64,000 bases of DNA from Leucobacter ruminantium (GCF_017565705.1 NZ_JAGDYL010000020.1:1-64000), one strand, 5' to 3'. Counted from the first letter of the stretch, positions 1 to 7,849 are shown. The notes: generated by a model from the letters alone, not told the origin. Translations and numbers: made by a program.

Positions 1-123
1 CATTCAGCCTCATGAAGCAGTGGCGCGGACTCGCGACACGCTACGACAAACTCGCGGTCACGTACCGTGCAGGGGTCGTGATCGCAGCGATCCTGACCTG
101 GCTACGTATATAGGAGACACGCC
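1..123 (+). mobile_element. IS5-family insertion sequence, right end (partial)
   Basis: Only the right end of the element is in the window. It consists of the tail of a transposase gene (stop at 111-113) followed by a terminal sequence reading GAGACACGCC at 114-123, and then CTAG at 124-127. The same ten terminal bases followed by CTAG recur at the right end of the small inverted-repeat element at 43127-43284, which supports the boundary and suggests CTAG as target sequence. The insertion lies in the 3' part of the leftward gene at 102-788. The left end lies outside the window. Confidence 0.75.
3..113 (+). CDS. IS5-family transposase, C-terminal fragment
   Basis: The open frame enters from the left window edge and ends at TAG 111-113. 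The visible 36 residues include MKQWRGLATRYDKLAVTYR and end AAILTWLRI. This pattern (MKQWR-GLATRYDK-L-YRA) is the characteristic C-terminus of IS5/IS1031-type DDE transposases, which catalyse cut-and-paste movement of the element. The DDE catalytic residues would lie upstream and cannot be seen, so it is unknown whether the copy is intact. Confidence 0.75.
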   Translation, partial: FSLMKQWRGLATRYDKLAVTYRAGVVIAAILTWLRI

Positions 124-788
124 CTAGCGACTTCCTCACGAATTTCATCTGCGTGTTCCTCACTTGCTTCTTCAACCTCAGAAGCGGTCAGCTCGGGCAG
201 TTCATGCGCGGTGTAATCCAGATCCGGGAGCCTCAACGGGCTGGGCATCGGTGCAGTAGGCACAATCGCTTTGACCTTCAAGAAGCTGTCGAGCAACTGA
301 GGGTCGAGTTTGATCTTGGGGAAGTTCTTTGCGAACTGTGATACCCAGGAAGAGGTATCGTAGGCCGCGAGCACTGGACGAAAGTCAATCTGCGGGATAT
401 CGATCTGCGACATGATTTTCGCAGTATCGACGCCGGGTGCAAATCTGCTCGTATCGATTGGGGGGAGGTGTTTACTGAAGTCGAAGCCCGGCATAAGCTT
501 CGATAGGTCAGGCTTCGGCATTGAATCGATGATCGGCTTAAGAATATCGCGCGCTACCCCTTCAAGAGGTTTCATCATCTCCGCAGCAACTTGGTTCGCC
601 TTGTCATACAGCGGGTGTTCTGGGTCTTTAGCGATCTTACGCAGTTCCCCCAGCCGCATGGACCACAGTTCATCTAACTCAGGGTCACCCGTGAGCTTAC
701 GGTGCTGCGCCTCGCCGTCGAGGGTCTCCTCACCTGTCTCTTCTGGTTCACTGTCGCGCTGCTCGTCGCCCACGGGTTCGTCGATCAT
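102..788 (-). CDS. unrecognised acidic protein, 3' end replaced by IS
   Basis: The gene starts at ATG 788, which overlaps the stop of the restriction-modification gene (ATGA at 785-788), so the two are probably cotranscribed and translationally coupled. The 228-residue product has a highly acidic N-terminus (residues 1-30), a central part with repeated short motifs built around D-x-S/T-x-F-x-P-G/P (residues about 94-130), and an acidic C-terminus. No known domain was recognised. The last nine or so residues (ARACLLYT region) are encoded by IS sequence, so the natural C-terminus has been lost beyond about position 127. Its coupling to the R-M gene hints at an accessory role, but that is inference. 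Confidence 0.6.
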   Translation of the reverse strand: MIDEPVGDEQRDSEPEETGEETLDGEAQHRKLTGDPELDELWSMRLGELRKIAKDPEHPLYDKANQVAAEMMKPLEGVARDILKPIIDSMPKPDLSKLMPGFDFSKHLPPIDTSRFAPGVDTAKIMSQIDIPQIDFRPVLAAYDTSSWVSQFAKNFPKIKLDPQLLDSFLKVKAIVPTAPMPSPLRLPDLDYTAHELPELTASEVEEASEEHADEIREEVARACLLYT

Positions 789-3559
789 GTGCCGCTTTCT
801 GTCATCCGGGCATTGTTGTGTTCGAAGAGCAGCGCGAGACGTTCATCATTGGAGCGAAGTAGCGATGCGGCACCGAATGCTTTGTCAACGGCGCGGTCGA
901 GCGCGGTGTGTGCATCGAGTAAGTTCGCGGGCATGGCCGCGGGGTCGTAGAGGTCTGCGAGCGTCGCATCACGGTAGGATTCGCGGGCTTCGAATATCTG
1001 GTCGATCCGGTCGGTGAGCTGCTGCCGGGCACGCTCGTCGAACTCGGGCCAGGGGATCGGGAAGTAGGCAAGCCCCGGCGCCAGAGAGTAGCGAGATTCG
1101 AGGCGTCCGGCGAAGGTTTCGACCCAAGCCATGAACATGGAGGATTGCAAGAGTGCGGCGTGCCAGGGTTTCGCGTCGGGAAAAATAATGAGCTTGTTGC
1201 CCGCGATCACGTCGCTGTCGAAAAAGGTGCCGGGTATCCATCGCCGGTTCTCTGACGAGACCTCGGGCAGCGCGAAATACGGGCCTTTGGGCTGCCGGTT
1301 CTGCGTGAAGAGTGCAGGCTTCGCCGCATATTCCTGCACCGATGCGGTAGGCGATTTCAGACGCGCTTCGGCTACTTGATCGAGACGGTTCTTGATGAAC
1401 GGGTGACGCAGGTGCTGGGGCTGTGCGTCGCCGAGCCACAGGCACCAACGCCGGGGTGATCCCTGCAGCATGTCGCGGGCCTGCACGAACTGCCTCACGT
1501 AGGGGGCAACCTCGGGAATCTGCACGGCTTCGCACATCTGTGCTTCATCGAGCAGCAGGTGACCGCCGTCGGTTGGTTGCGACCCCTTGTGCGCATTCGG
1601 CATTCCCTCAACAAGCGGCTTGCTGAGCTTCACGGGCACATTGTTCGGACCGTCGAAGAGGTAGAAGTTCAGTCGTTCGGGTACCGTCTCGATAGGCTGC
1701 CCGGTGATGCTGGGGTAGCTGAACAATCGTCTGCGCTTGTTCGGGCGCTTCGCGCTTGAGAACCCGACGATCACGCAGTGCACGGCTGCCGCGCCGGGCG
1801 CTTCGCTTGTCCATTTGAAGGTGCGGTGCCCGAAGTCTACTTCGCAACCGAGACGTTCGAGAAGCGGCACCATCGTACGGGCTTGCTCGCCCTGCGTGAT
1901 CGAGTTCGTAGACACGAACGCCACACGAGACAGTGGCCGCTTCGCAATTAGGTCGGCGGCTTTTGCGTACCAGCACGCCACGTAATCGAGTCTGCCGGTG
2001 CGCAGCCCTTTCGCCTCGTTGATGGGGGTGAACACTTGCCGGTTGTCGGCCTGCTGTACCTTGTTCATCCACGACATGCCGATGAACGGCGGGTTGCCCA
2101 TAACGATGGTGGAATCTGAAGCGGGCACTACCTCGTTCCAGTCCATCCGCAGCGCGTTGCCGACATGGATTACTGAGATGGTGTCGAGCGGCAGCGTATC
2201 GGGAGCCTTGCCGAGCGCGAGCTCCATCTGCATATTGGCCTGGTGGTCGACGAGTCGCAGCGCTGTCGCGGCGATCCGAGCGGGCCATTCTTCGACTTCG
2301 ATCCCGGCCATGTGCTCGAGCTTCACGGCAAGGTCATCGCGTTCGAAGAACAACGGAATCTGCGAGGTATCACCGAGTTCTTGCAAGCGCAGCAAGATGC
2401 GAAGTTCGAGGGCGCGAAGGTCGCGGTAGGCGACCACGAGGAAGTTGCCACAACCGCACGCAGGGTCGAGCAACCGCAAATTTGCAAGCTCGGCACGAAG
2501 TTTCTTGAGCATCTTCGTGTCGTGCTGCGCTGCGGTGAATCGCTCGGTCAGTTCGTCGAAGAATAGTGGGTCGATGGTCTTTCGAATGTTGGTTTCGGTG
2601 GTGTAGTGCTCTCCCAGTTCCCTCCGCGCCTGGGGGCTTTTCACGGCTTGGAAGAGCGAGCCGAAGATTGCGGGGCTGATGCTCGACCAGTTGAACGCGC
2701 ACGCGGCAAGCATCTTGTCGCGCATCACTCGGTCGAAGGACGGGATCGACAGAGGCTCTGAGAAGATACCGCCGTTGACGTAGGGGAATCTCGCGAGCAG
2801 TTCGTCAAGAGTTGAAGCGCGGCGCTCTCGCGGCTGGTTCATCACCTGAAACAGCATTGTGAGTTGTGCACCGAGGTCTGTGCCGTCACTCGTGGTGCGC
2901 ATCTCGATGAACTCGGTGAATAGGTCGCGCTCCCAGATGCCGGAGTCATCGGCGTAGAGCGAGAAGAGCACGCGCACGAGGAAGATCGAAGCCTCATGAT
3001 CGTCGTACCCTGAACCTTCAAGAGATTCGTAGAGTTCGGCCATGATCTTGGCCGCTTTGATTGACGCCGCTTCTTGTTCGCCTGATCCGAACGTACGTGT
3101 CTCATACCCGGCGAGAAACGCCAGCGATTCGGTGTGCTTGGGGAGTTCGTCAAGCGAGAACTCGACCGTGTCGGCTCCCTTGGGCGCGAGCAGGTCGAGC
3201 AAGCGGAACCGCTTGAAATCGCTGGTGAGCACGTAGCGCGGCTGTTCGGTATCGGGCAGGTCATCAACATAATCAAGAGCCTGGATCTCCGCGAGTCCGA
3301 GGTTCTTGCCTGCGCTCTTCATCTCGATCAGCAGCAGACCGGGAACCAGGGCGTCGATGTAGCCTTGCCCGCCGGTCGATGTACGCTGCGCCCGCTTCTC
3401 GTACAGGGCTGCACGGGTCTCGGTGATGCCAAATGCCGCGAGCAGGTCACGCACGAAGCTCTGCGCCTCTTGCCTCTCGTCACCAGAGCTGTCTCTCCAC
3501 TCGATCGCGAACTCGGCGCACCGGGAACGAAGTTCGTTCAACGAGAGGGGTTTAGTCAT
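785..3559 (-). CDS. MmeI-like type IIL/IIG restriction-modification enzyme
   Basis: A 924-residue single-chain enzyme combining endonuclease, adenine methyltransferase and DNA-recognition parts. Visible features in order: a nuclease motif D69-x9-E79-x-K81 (I-E-M-K), the same spacing as the MmeI active site; GEHYT at 316-320; the SAM-binding motif D365-PACGCGNFL; the catalytic NPPF at 489-492; then a target-recognition region filling roughly 640-870. Length matches the family (about 920). Such enzymes cut at a fixed distance from their site and methylate one strand for protection. The gene follows a small HTH gene by 34 bp and overlaps the next gene by 4 bp. The specificity cannot be read from the sequence. 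Confidence 0.9.
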   Translation of the reverse strand: MTKPLSLNELRSRCAEFAIEWRDSSGDERQEAQSFVRDLLAAFGITETRAALYEKRAQRTSTGGQGYIDALVPGLLLIEMKSAGKNLGLAEIQALDYVDDLPDTEQPRYVLTSDFKRFRLLDLLAPKGADTVEFSLDELPKHTESLAFLAGYETRTFGSGEQEAASIKAAKIMAELYESLEGSGYDDHEASIFLVRVLFSLYADDSGIWERDLFTEFIEMRTTSDGTDLGAQLTMLFQVMNQPRERRASTLDELLARFPYVNGGIFSEPLSIPSFDRVMRDKMLAACAFNWSSISPAIFGSLFQAVKSPQARRELGEHYTTETNIRKTIDPLFFDELTERFTAAQHDTKMLKKLRAELANLRLLDPACGCGNFLVVAYRDLRALELRILLRLQELGDTSQIPLFFERDDLAVKLEHMAGIEVEEWPARIAATALRLVDHQANMQMELALGKAPDTLPLDTISVIHVGNALRMDWNEVVPASDSTIVMGNPPFIGMSWMNKVQQADNRQVFTPINEAKGLRTGRLDYVACWYAKAADLIAKRPLSRVAFVSTNSITQGEQARTMVPLLERLGCEVDFGHRTFKWTSEAPGAAAVHCVIVGFSSAKRPNKRRRLFSYPSITGQPIETVPERLNFYLFDGPNNVPVKLSKPLVEGMPNAHKGSQPTDGGHLLLDEAQMCEAVQIPEVAPYVRQFVQARDMLQGSPRRWCLWLGDAQPQHLRHPFIKNRLDQVAEARLKSPTASVQEYAAKPALFTQNRQPKGPYFALPEVSSENRRWIPGTFFDSDVIAGNKLIIFPDAKPWHAALLQSSMFMAWVETFAGRLESRYSLAPGLAYFPIPWPEFDERARQQLTDRIDQIFEARESYRDATLADLYDPAAMPANLLDAHTALDRAVDKAFGAASLLRSNDERLALLFEHNNARMTESGT

Positions 3560-3593
3560 GCCCTCATTATCTCGGAGACCTCAGACACTCTGC

Positions 3594-3962
3594 TTAGTCG
3601 ATGACGCCTTCATCGAACTCTGGCCCTTCTTCATACATGTGCCATTTCCCTTCTACTTGCAGCGGTTTGGCACGCCATCGCTGAAGCGTTGTGAGTCCCA
3701 CGCCGGTGACGTTCTTGATCTCTTGATGCGTTACAGAACGCTCCTGTAATGCTTCATCGATAAGTGTGCGCTGCAGCTTTTCGAGTTGATGGAGTGATTC
3801 TGAAATTTGTTCTAGCGCGCGTCGGATGTAGGCACCTGGTGCTTCTTGATACAGAACTTCCGGCAACTCGACCGCCGCAGAAATAGGGGGTTGCGCTTTC
3901 GGCAAGTCAGCCTGCACGGCGCCAAATGCGCCGCCTTTGATCGTCTTCCATCGCTCTTCCAT
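3594..3962 (-). CDS. small HTH protein upstream of R-M gene
   Basis: A 122-residue protein with a likely helix-turn-helix near residues 75-101 (QEIKNVTGVGLTTLQRWR) preceded by a helical, possibly coiled-coil stretch (residues 43-70). It ends 34 bp before the R-M gene and starts divergently from the cassette beginning at 4094. The 131-bp intergenic region contains a strong promoter for the cassette and two imperfect palindromes, so it may control its own operon and the divergent one, as controller proteins of R-M systems do. It does not clearly match classic C-proteins. Function is inferred from the fold and position only. Confidence 0.6.
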   Translation of the reverse strand: MEERWKTIKGGAFGAVQADLPKAQPPISAAVELPEVLYQEAPGAYIRRALEQISESLHQLEKLQRTLIDEALQERSVTHQEIKNVTGVGLTTLQRWRAKPLQVEGKWHMYEEGPEFDEGVID

Positions 3963-4002
3963 GAGCCCAGAATACCCGAACTACATCCACACAAATGCGC
4001 GA

Positions 4003-4072
4003 ACAACCCACTCGGTTTGACATCGCACCCGAACAGGCCATATAGTCGACCCAACAGCCCACTTGGGTTGTG
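4003..4072 (+). promoter_or_regulatory. promoter with two operator-like palindromes
   Basis: TTGACA at 4017-4022 and TATAGT at 4041-4046 with an 18-bp spacer form a near-consensus sigma-70-type promoter reading toward the gene at 4094. It is flanked by two related imperfect palindromes: AACCCACTCGGTTT at 4006-4019, overlapping the -35, and GCCCACTTGGGTTG at 4057-4070, just downstream of the -10. The arrangement suggests repression by a dimeric HTH protein. The divergent HTH gene (3962 leftward) is the obvious candidate. Confidence 0.6.
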
Positions 4073-4093
4073 TAACCAACCGAAAGGATTGCC

Positions 4094-4429
4094 ATGTTGG
4101 CAGTGGATCTCGTCAGGGAAAGAGTCGGCGCATTGAATGCCGCGCCGAAGATGAAGACCGACCGTGAAACCGGTGTCGAAGTCCAGGCCGTTGACCGCGA
4201 GACCGGTATCGCACAGTGGACGGTTCAGGCACTTCACAGCCCCAAGGAGGGCAAGGCAACGCTCCTGAACGTGACTGTCACTTCGGAGTTTGAGCCGGAG
4301 ATTCAGCCGATGGTCACCGGCTTCGCCTCGCTCGAAGTCGACATGTACACGATCAAGGAGAACGGCGTCATCAAGGGCGCGGGTCTTTGGTTCCGCGGAG
4401 AACTCGACACCCAAGGAGTGGATCAGTGA
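4094..4429 (+). CDS. small protein of an integrative-element cassette
   Basis: A 111-residue soluble protein with no signal peptide or membrane segment. The middle (residues 30-90) alternates beta-strand-like stretches, for example GIAQWTVQALHSP and ATLLNVTVTSEFEP, which recalls the small OB-like or 'SCO3933-type regulatory' proteins found next to replication and transfer genes of actinobacterial integrative elements and plasmids. That resemblance is weak and no function is claimed. It is preceded by GAAAGGA, about 5 nt before the ATG, and a strong promoter. It overlaps the next gene by 4 bp (GTGA). Confidence 0.6.
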   Translation: MLAVDLVRERVGALNAAPKMKTDRETGVEVQAVDRETGIAQWTVQALHSPKEGKATLLNVTVTSEFEPEIQPMVTGFASLEVDMYTIKENGVIKGAGLWFRGELDTQGVDQ

Positions 4430-4851
4430 GCGCGGCACAGAACAGCGATTGGCAGAAGCTTGCCGCGAGCTGGAAGGCCGAAGCAGAGCAGGTCTACACC
4501 CTGAACAAGGACATCGTGGCCCTGTTGAACGAAGGGCGCGCAGACCTGCAGGCCCTGGCACAAGCGATGGAACAGGGGGCCCTCGGAAATGACCCCACGG
4601 TACTCGCGGGTGTGGCTTCGATGTTCAGCTCACTGCACGGGGAACTCGATCAGGTGTGTTCACAGTACCGGAACGCAGTCCGGCACGACTGGCTCGAAGG
4701 CCAGACGCTCACCCCCACGCAATTCGGTCGGTGGGCACGCGCCGCGACCTGCTCCGCGTGGCTGCTGGATCTGATCAACGCGATCGAGTCGCGCATTCCA
4801 GCGCATCGGGCTGAGCCTCGGCCATTCCCTGGGAAGCTCGACCTTCGCTGA
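4426..4851 (+). CDS. hypothetical cassette protein
   Basis: The GTG start at 4426 was chosen because it overlaps the previous stop (GTGA) and has AAGGAG at 4413-4418; an upstream in-frame ATG at 4387 lies inside the previous gene. The 141-residue product is mostly helical: an N-terminal region (residues 5-55) rich in charged heptads, and a Trp-containing C-terminal part. No recognised domain. It is the second of three tightly packed genes (overlaps of 4 and 1 bp), so it is probably expressed as a unit with its neighbours. Confidence 0.6.
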   Translation: MSAAQNSDWQKLAASWKAEAEQVYTLNKDIVALLNEGRADLQALAQAMEQGALGNDPTVLAGVASMFSSLHGELDQVCSQYRNAVRHDWLEGQTLTPTQFGRWARAATCSAWLLDLINAIESRIPAHRAEPRPFPGKLDLR

Positions 4852-4970
4852 TGCCCTCCACCGATGAGGCTTTGGTGCGTATCCTGCTCGGCCTGATGAC
4901 CACCAGAGAGTTGGAAGCCCTCAAGGCCGACATCACGGCCCGACGGTCTTCCCAGACTGAAAACCAATAG
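4851..4970 (+). CDS. 39-aa hypothetical protein
   Basis: The ATG at 4851 shares its A with the preceding TGA (TGATG), typical of translational coupling. The 39 residues (MPSTDEALVRILLGLMTTREL...) form a predicted amphipathic helix with no cysteines or membrane segment. It is followed by an inverted repeat and closes the three-gene cassette. The tight overlap is the main argument that it is real. Confidence 0.45.
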   Translation: MPSTDEALVRILLGLMTTRELEALKADITARRSSQTENQ

Positions 4971-4985
4971 CGGCCGAACCAGGAC

Positions 4986-5046
4986 GAGAGGCCGAGAGGC
5001 TGCACCAGCCTACCGCTGAGGATCCCTGCAGTCTCCTCGGCCTCTC
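4986..5046 (+). terminator. inverted repeat after small-gene cassette
   Basis: GAGAGGCCGAG at 4986-4996 is complementary to CTCGGCCTCTC at 5036-5046 (11 perfect pairs) with a 39-nt intervening segment. There is no U-run. It could end the cassette transcript or act as a protein-binding site near the excisionase gene. Confidence 0.4.
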
Positions 5047-5128
5047 CTCTGCTTCCATGCGGAACGCACCCCGAAACCCACCACGACCGCGCCGATGGAA
5101 ACGCACACTTTCGGAAGGTGATCTCAGT

Positions 5129-5344
5129 ATGAATAGCGCTGCGGAACGACCTCGCTACATGACCCCCGATGATGTTGCCGACTTGATCCCCGGTATGAGC
5201 CGGGGGCTACTCGCCAAGCTTCGTTTTCAGGGTGACGGGCCGAAGTTTCTGAAGCCCACTCCGCGCACGGTGCTCTACCGCGAACGTGATGTTGTCGCAT
5301 GGATCGAGGCATCAGAACAAACTTCCACAGCAGACAGACGCTAG
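5129..5344 (+). CDS. xis: excisionase-like winged HTH protein (element A)
   Basis: The ATG at 5129 has GGAAGG at 5113-5118; the longer frame from 5057 lacks such a site. The 71-residue product carries the MerR/AlpA-type helix-turn-helix TPDDVADLIPGMSRGLLAKL (residues 11-30) followed by a wing region with FLKPTPRTVLYRERDVVAWIEA. Proteins of this size immediately upstream of a tyrosine integrase are recombination directionality factors or transcriptional regulators of integrative elements. It ends 19 bp before the integrase start. Confidence 0.75.
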   Translation: MNSAAERPRYMTPDDVADLIPGMSRGLLAKLRFQGDGPKFLKPTPRTVLYRERDVVAWIEASEQTSTADRR

Positions 5345-5363
5345 ACAAGAAGGATTCCCGGCC

Positions 5364-6527
5364 ATGGGCAGCGTCCACTCCTACACCACTGCGAAAGGCG
5401 AGAAGCGCTACCGCATCGCCTACCGTCGACCGGACAACAAGCAGACCAACGAACGCGGCTTCAAACGCAAGCGGGATGCCGAGCTACGGCTTGCCGAGGT
5501 CGAGATCTCGAAGATCCGTGGCGAATTCGTGAATCATAGAGACGGCAATGTCACGCTTGACATGCTCGGTAGTGACTGGCTGAACACCAAGAAGGCGGTG
5601 GTGAAGCCGTCGAGTTTCCTCTCCTTCTCGACGGCTTGGAAAGTTCACGTTCAGCCGAAGTGGGGCGCTCGGAAGGTCGCCAGCATACGGCACAGTGAGG
5701 TTCAAGCGTGGGTCTCCGAGCTCACTACGGCGAAGTCGGCGACCGTGGTTCTACGTGCTCACGGCATCCTCGCATCGATCCTCGACGCAGCAGTACGGGA
5801 TCAGCGCATCGTCAAGAACGTAGCCCGTGGCATCTCGCTTCCAAAGAAGAAGGCGAAGGGTAAGCCGTACCTGACACATGCCCAGGTCGAGCAGTTAGCA
5901 GCGGTTGCGTCAAAACCGACGATCGTGCGGTTCCTCGCATACACAGGGCTGCGCTGGGGCGAAATGGCGGGGTTGCACGTGGAACACGTGGACACCAAGA
6001 AGCGGCGCGTGAACATCAGGCAAAACGCCGTGACAGTAGGCAGCAAGATCGAGGTCGGCACGCCGAAAACACATGAAGCTCGCACGGTTCCCTACCCTGC
6101 ATTCCTCGACGAGGAAATTGCCGCACTCATCAAGGGCAAGGGCGCGCGAAACATACTCTTCGGTGATGGAGAGCACTACATGCCCCTTCCCCGCACCAAA
6201 TCGGGATGGTTCAGCCGTGCCGTCGAGCGCTGCATTGCCGCCGACACGGAGCGAGCCGACAAAGCTGTGAAGCGCGGCGAGGTTCCTCCGCCGATCGTGC
6301 CGCGAGTCACCCCGCACGATCTGCGACATACGGCTGCATCGCTCGCGATCAGTGCTGGTGCGAACGTGAAGGCCGTGCAGCGGATGCTCGGACACGCCTC
6401 GGCCGCGATGACACTCGACACATACGCTGATCTGTTCGATGACGACCTCGACGACGTGGCTGCCGCCCTGGATCGCGCTCGAAGCAATGTTGTCAATCCG
6501 TTGTCAGGAGCAGACGATGAAAAATGA
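5364..6527 (+). CDS. int: tyrosine integrase of element A
   Basis: The ATG at 5364 is preceded by AGAAGGA and gives 387 residues. An N-terminal Arm-binding region (GSVHSYTTAKGEKRYRIAYR) is followed by a core-binding helical domain (about 64-155) and a catalytic domain with R197 (TGLRWGE), K235, H318-x-x-R321 (HDLRH), H344 and nucleophile Y354. It performs site-specific integration and excision. The gene ends 51 bp from the 43-bp tRNA-derived att repeat at 6579-6621, so this repeat is the right attachment site of the element extending left out of the window. All catalytic residues are present, so it looks functional. Confidence 0.9.
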   Translation: MGSVHSYTTAKGEKRYRIAYRRPDNKQTNERGFKRKRDAELRLAEVEISKIRGEFVNHRDGNVTLDMLGSDWLNTKKAVVKPSSFLSFSTAWKVHVQPKWGARKVASIRHSEVQAWVSELTTAKSATVVLRAHGILASILDAAVRDQRIVKNVARGISLPKKKAKGKPYLTHAQVEQLAAVASKPTIVRFLAYTGLRWGEMAGLHVEHVDTKKRRVNIRQNAVTVGSKIEVGTPKTHEARTVPYPAFLDEEIAALIKGKGARNILFGDGEHYMPLPRTKSGWFSRAVERCIAADTERADKAVKRGEVPPPIVPRVTPHDLRHTAASLAISAGANVKAVQRMLGHASAAMTLDTYADLFDDDLDDVAAALDRARSNVVNPLSGADDEK

Positions 6528-6573
6528 AGAAGCCCCCAACTTCGTTGATATTTCGCGGAAGTTGAGGGCTTCT
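6528..6573 (+). terminator. hairpin between integrase A and att core
   Basis: Arms 6528-6543 and 6558-6573 (AGAAGCCCCCAACTTC against GAAGTTGAGGGCTTCT) pair over 16 positions with one mismatch, with a 14-nt loop. It follows the integrase stop directly and ends 5 bp before the att repeat. It would stop integrase transcription from entering the neighbouring prophage and its zinc-finger and integrase genes. Confidence 0.65.
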
Positions 6574-6578
6574 AGGTG

Positions 6579-6621
6579 GTGGATCCTGGGAGAATCGAAC
6601 TCCCGACATCCTGCTTGCAAA
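6579..6621. repeat. att core, left copy (attL of prophage B, right end of element A)
   Basis: A 43-bp sequence identical to 22169-22211, which is the 3' half of the intact tRNA-Ala gene including the anticodon. It is not a complete tRNA gene here because the next bases (CCGGGTGG) do not continue the tRNA. It marks the junction between element A (left) and prophage B (right). Confidence 0.9.
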
Positions 6622-6670
6622 CCGGGTGGTTGGCACCTGTCACCCCACTTCGTGGTGAGGTGTCGGCATA

Positions 6671-6829
6671 ATGCCGATCTGCCACAACTGCGACCGCTTC
6701 ATCAGGTCGCACGGCATCGCACGGCATCGCGCCATGCACCGTGATCGCAAGGAGCGGGTAACCATCACGCTCGCGAACGGGACGTGGGTCTGGGACTACA
6801 CCGAGCGGTCGGGCGAGGATGACGAGTGA
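6671..6829 (+). CDS. 52-aa zinc-finger-like protein upstream of integrase B
   Basis: ATG at 6671 to TGA at 6827-6829. Residues 4-21 read CHNCDRFIRSHGIARHRA, a C-x2-C plus spaced histidines pattern of a small zinc finger, followed by a basic stretch and a short beta-like C-terminus (VTITLANGTWVWDY). Its stop overlaps the integrase start (GTGA at 6826-6829). In the circular phage its start would overlap the stop of the phage-form repressor (TAATG at 6669-6673), so it appears designed to be translated between repressor and integrase. It may modulate integrase or repressor; the function is unknown. Confidence 0.65.
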   Translation: MPICHNCDRFIRSHGIARHRAMHRDRKERVTITLANGTWVWDYTERSGEDDE

Positions 6830-7794
6830 GCGCGTTGTGCTCCCCTGATCAGGCATTCCGGCGCGCCGCGAACGGGCACGCGGGAGACGCGCCAACCGCT
6901 TTCGAGCGCGCTCAGGCGCGTTGGCAGCCTGCCGAGATGGAAACCAACCTCATTGCCGAGTTCGGCGTCTATCAGCGCTCCCAGTCCATCGCAGAGACCA
7001 CGATCCGCAACCGTGCATGGCTGCTGCACGGGTTCCGCAAGCACTCGGGAAAGCCCCTCATACAGGCCGGTCTGCCCGAGCTACGCGCGTACCTCGCGCG
7101 GGAGGGCGTGAAGCCCGGAACGCGCCGCACCGAGCGCGGCGCACTCCAAGCGTTCTATCGCTGGTTGCTCGAAGACGGCTACATCACCGAGGATCCCACG
7201 GTGAAACTCAAACCCGTGCGCGTGCCGCGCGCGACCGCGCGACCGTTCAAGCGCTGGCAGATCGAGGCCATGCTCGCGAGCGGGGCCTACTACCGAACGC
7301 GCGTCATGATCCTGATGGGGCACCTCCAGGGCCTCCGCGTCTCGCAGATCGCGCGCGTGCGCGGCGACGACGTAGACCGCGAAGCGATGATGCTGCGCAC
7401 GGTCACCAAGGGCGGCAAGGTACGGCACGTACCCCTACACCCGCTCATCGCGGAGATCTCCCACCAAATGCCCGCGATAGGCTGGTGGTTCCCCGCTCGC
7501 GACGGCAGCGACAACCCGATTCAAGGGGCTAGCGTCACCGACCTCATCACCAAGGCGAAGCGGCGCGCCGGGATCACAGACCCGACACTGACCCCGCACT
7601 CGCTGCGGCACGCCTACGGCTGCGAGCTATCCGACGCAGAGGTCGATATTCGCGTGATCCAAGAGCTGCTACTGCACGAGCAGCTATCAACCACACAGCT
7701 CTATACGCGCGTCTCCGAGCGTCGCAAGCAGGCCGCTATCGCGCAACTCCAGCCGGTCGCGGTGCCGCTGCGGTCGGGGCGGCGGGCCGCGTAG
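6826..7794 (+). CDS. int: tyrosine integrase of prophage B
   Basis: The GTG start at 6826 overlaps the preceding stop. The 322-residue XerC/D-like recombinase has a SAM-like core-binding domain (about 40-125) and a catalytic domain with R171 (LQGLR), K195/K198, H258-x-x-R261 (HSLRH), H284 and Y293 (TTQLYTR). It integrates the phage at tRNA-Ala. The C-terminus ends ...GRRAA, an Ala-Ala end of the kind recognised by ClpXP, which in mycobacteriophages with integration-dependent immunity limits integrase stability. In the lysogen it is separated from the repressor promoter by the integration event itself. A perfect hairpin follows the stop. Confidence 0.9.
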   Translation: MSALCSPDQAFRRAANGHAGDAPTAFERAQARWQPAEMETNLIAEFGVYQRSQSIAETTIRNRAWLLHGFRKHSGKPLIQAGLPELRAYLAREGVKPGTRRTERGALQAFYRWLLEDGYITEDPTVKLKPVRVPRATARPFKRWQIEAMLASGAYYRTRVMILMGHLQGLRVSQIARVRGDDVDREAMMLRTVTKGGKVRHVPLHPLIAEISHQMPAIGWWFPARDGSDNPIQGASVTDLITKAKRRAGITDPTLTPHSLRHAYGCELSDAEVDIRVIQELLLHEQLSTTQLYTRVSERRKQAAIAQLQPVAVPLRSGRRAA

Positions 7795-7797
7795 CGT

Positions 7798-7846
7798 TGT
7801 AGGAACCCCTGCGCGATGCCGGCAGCCGGCGGCAGGGGTTCCTACA
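7798..7846. terminator. bidirectional terminator between integrase and lysis genes
   Basis: Perfect 14-bp arms (TGTAGGAACCCCTG at 7798-7811 and its complement at 7833-7846) with a 21-nt loop. It lies between convergent genes, the integrase (+) and the last lysis gene (-), with an A-rich run after the right arm, so it can end both transcripts. Confidence 0.8.
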
Positions 7847-7849
7847 AAA

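Noticed and set aside
6579-6651. A second tRNA-Ala gene
   Set aside because: Only the 3' half of the tRNA is present; the sequence diverges after 6621, so it is an att copy.
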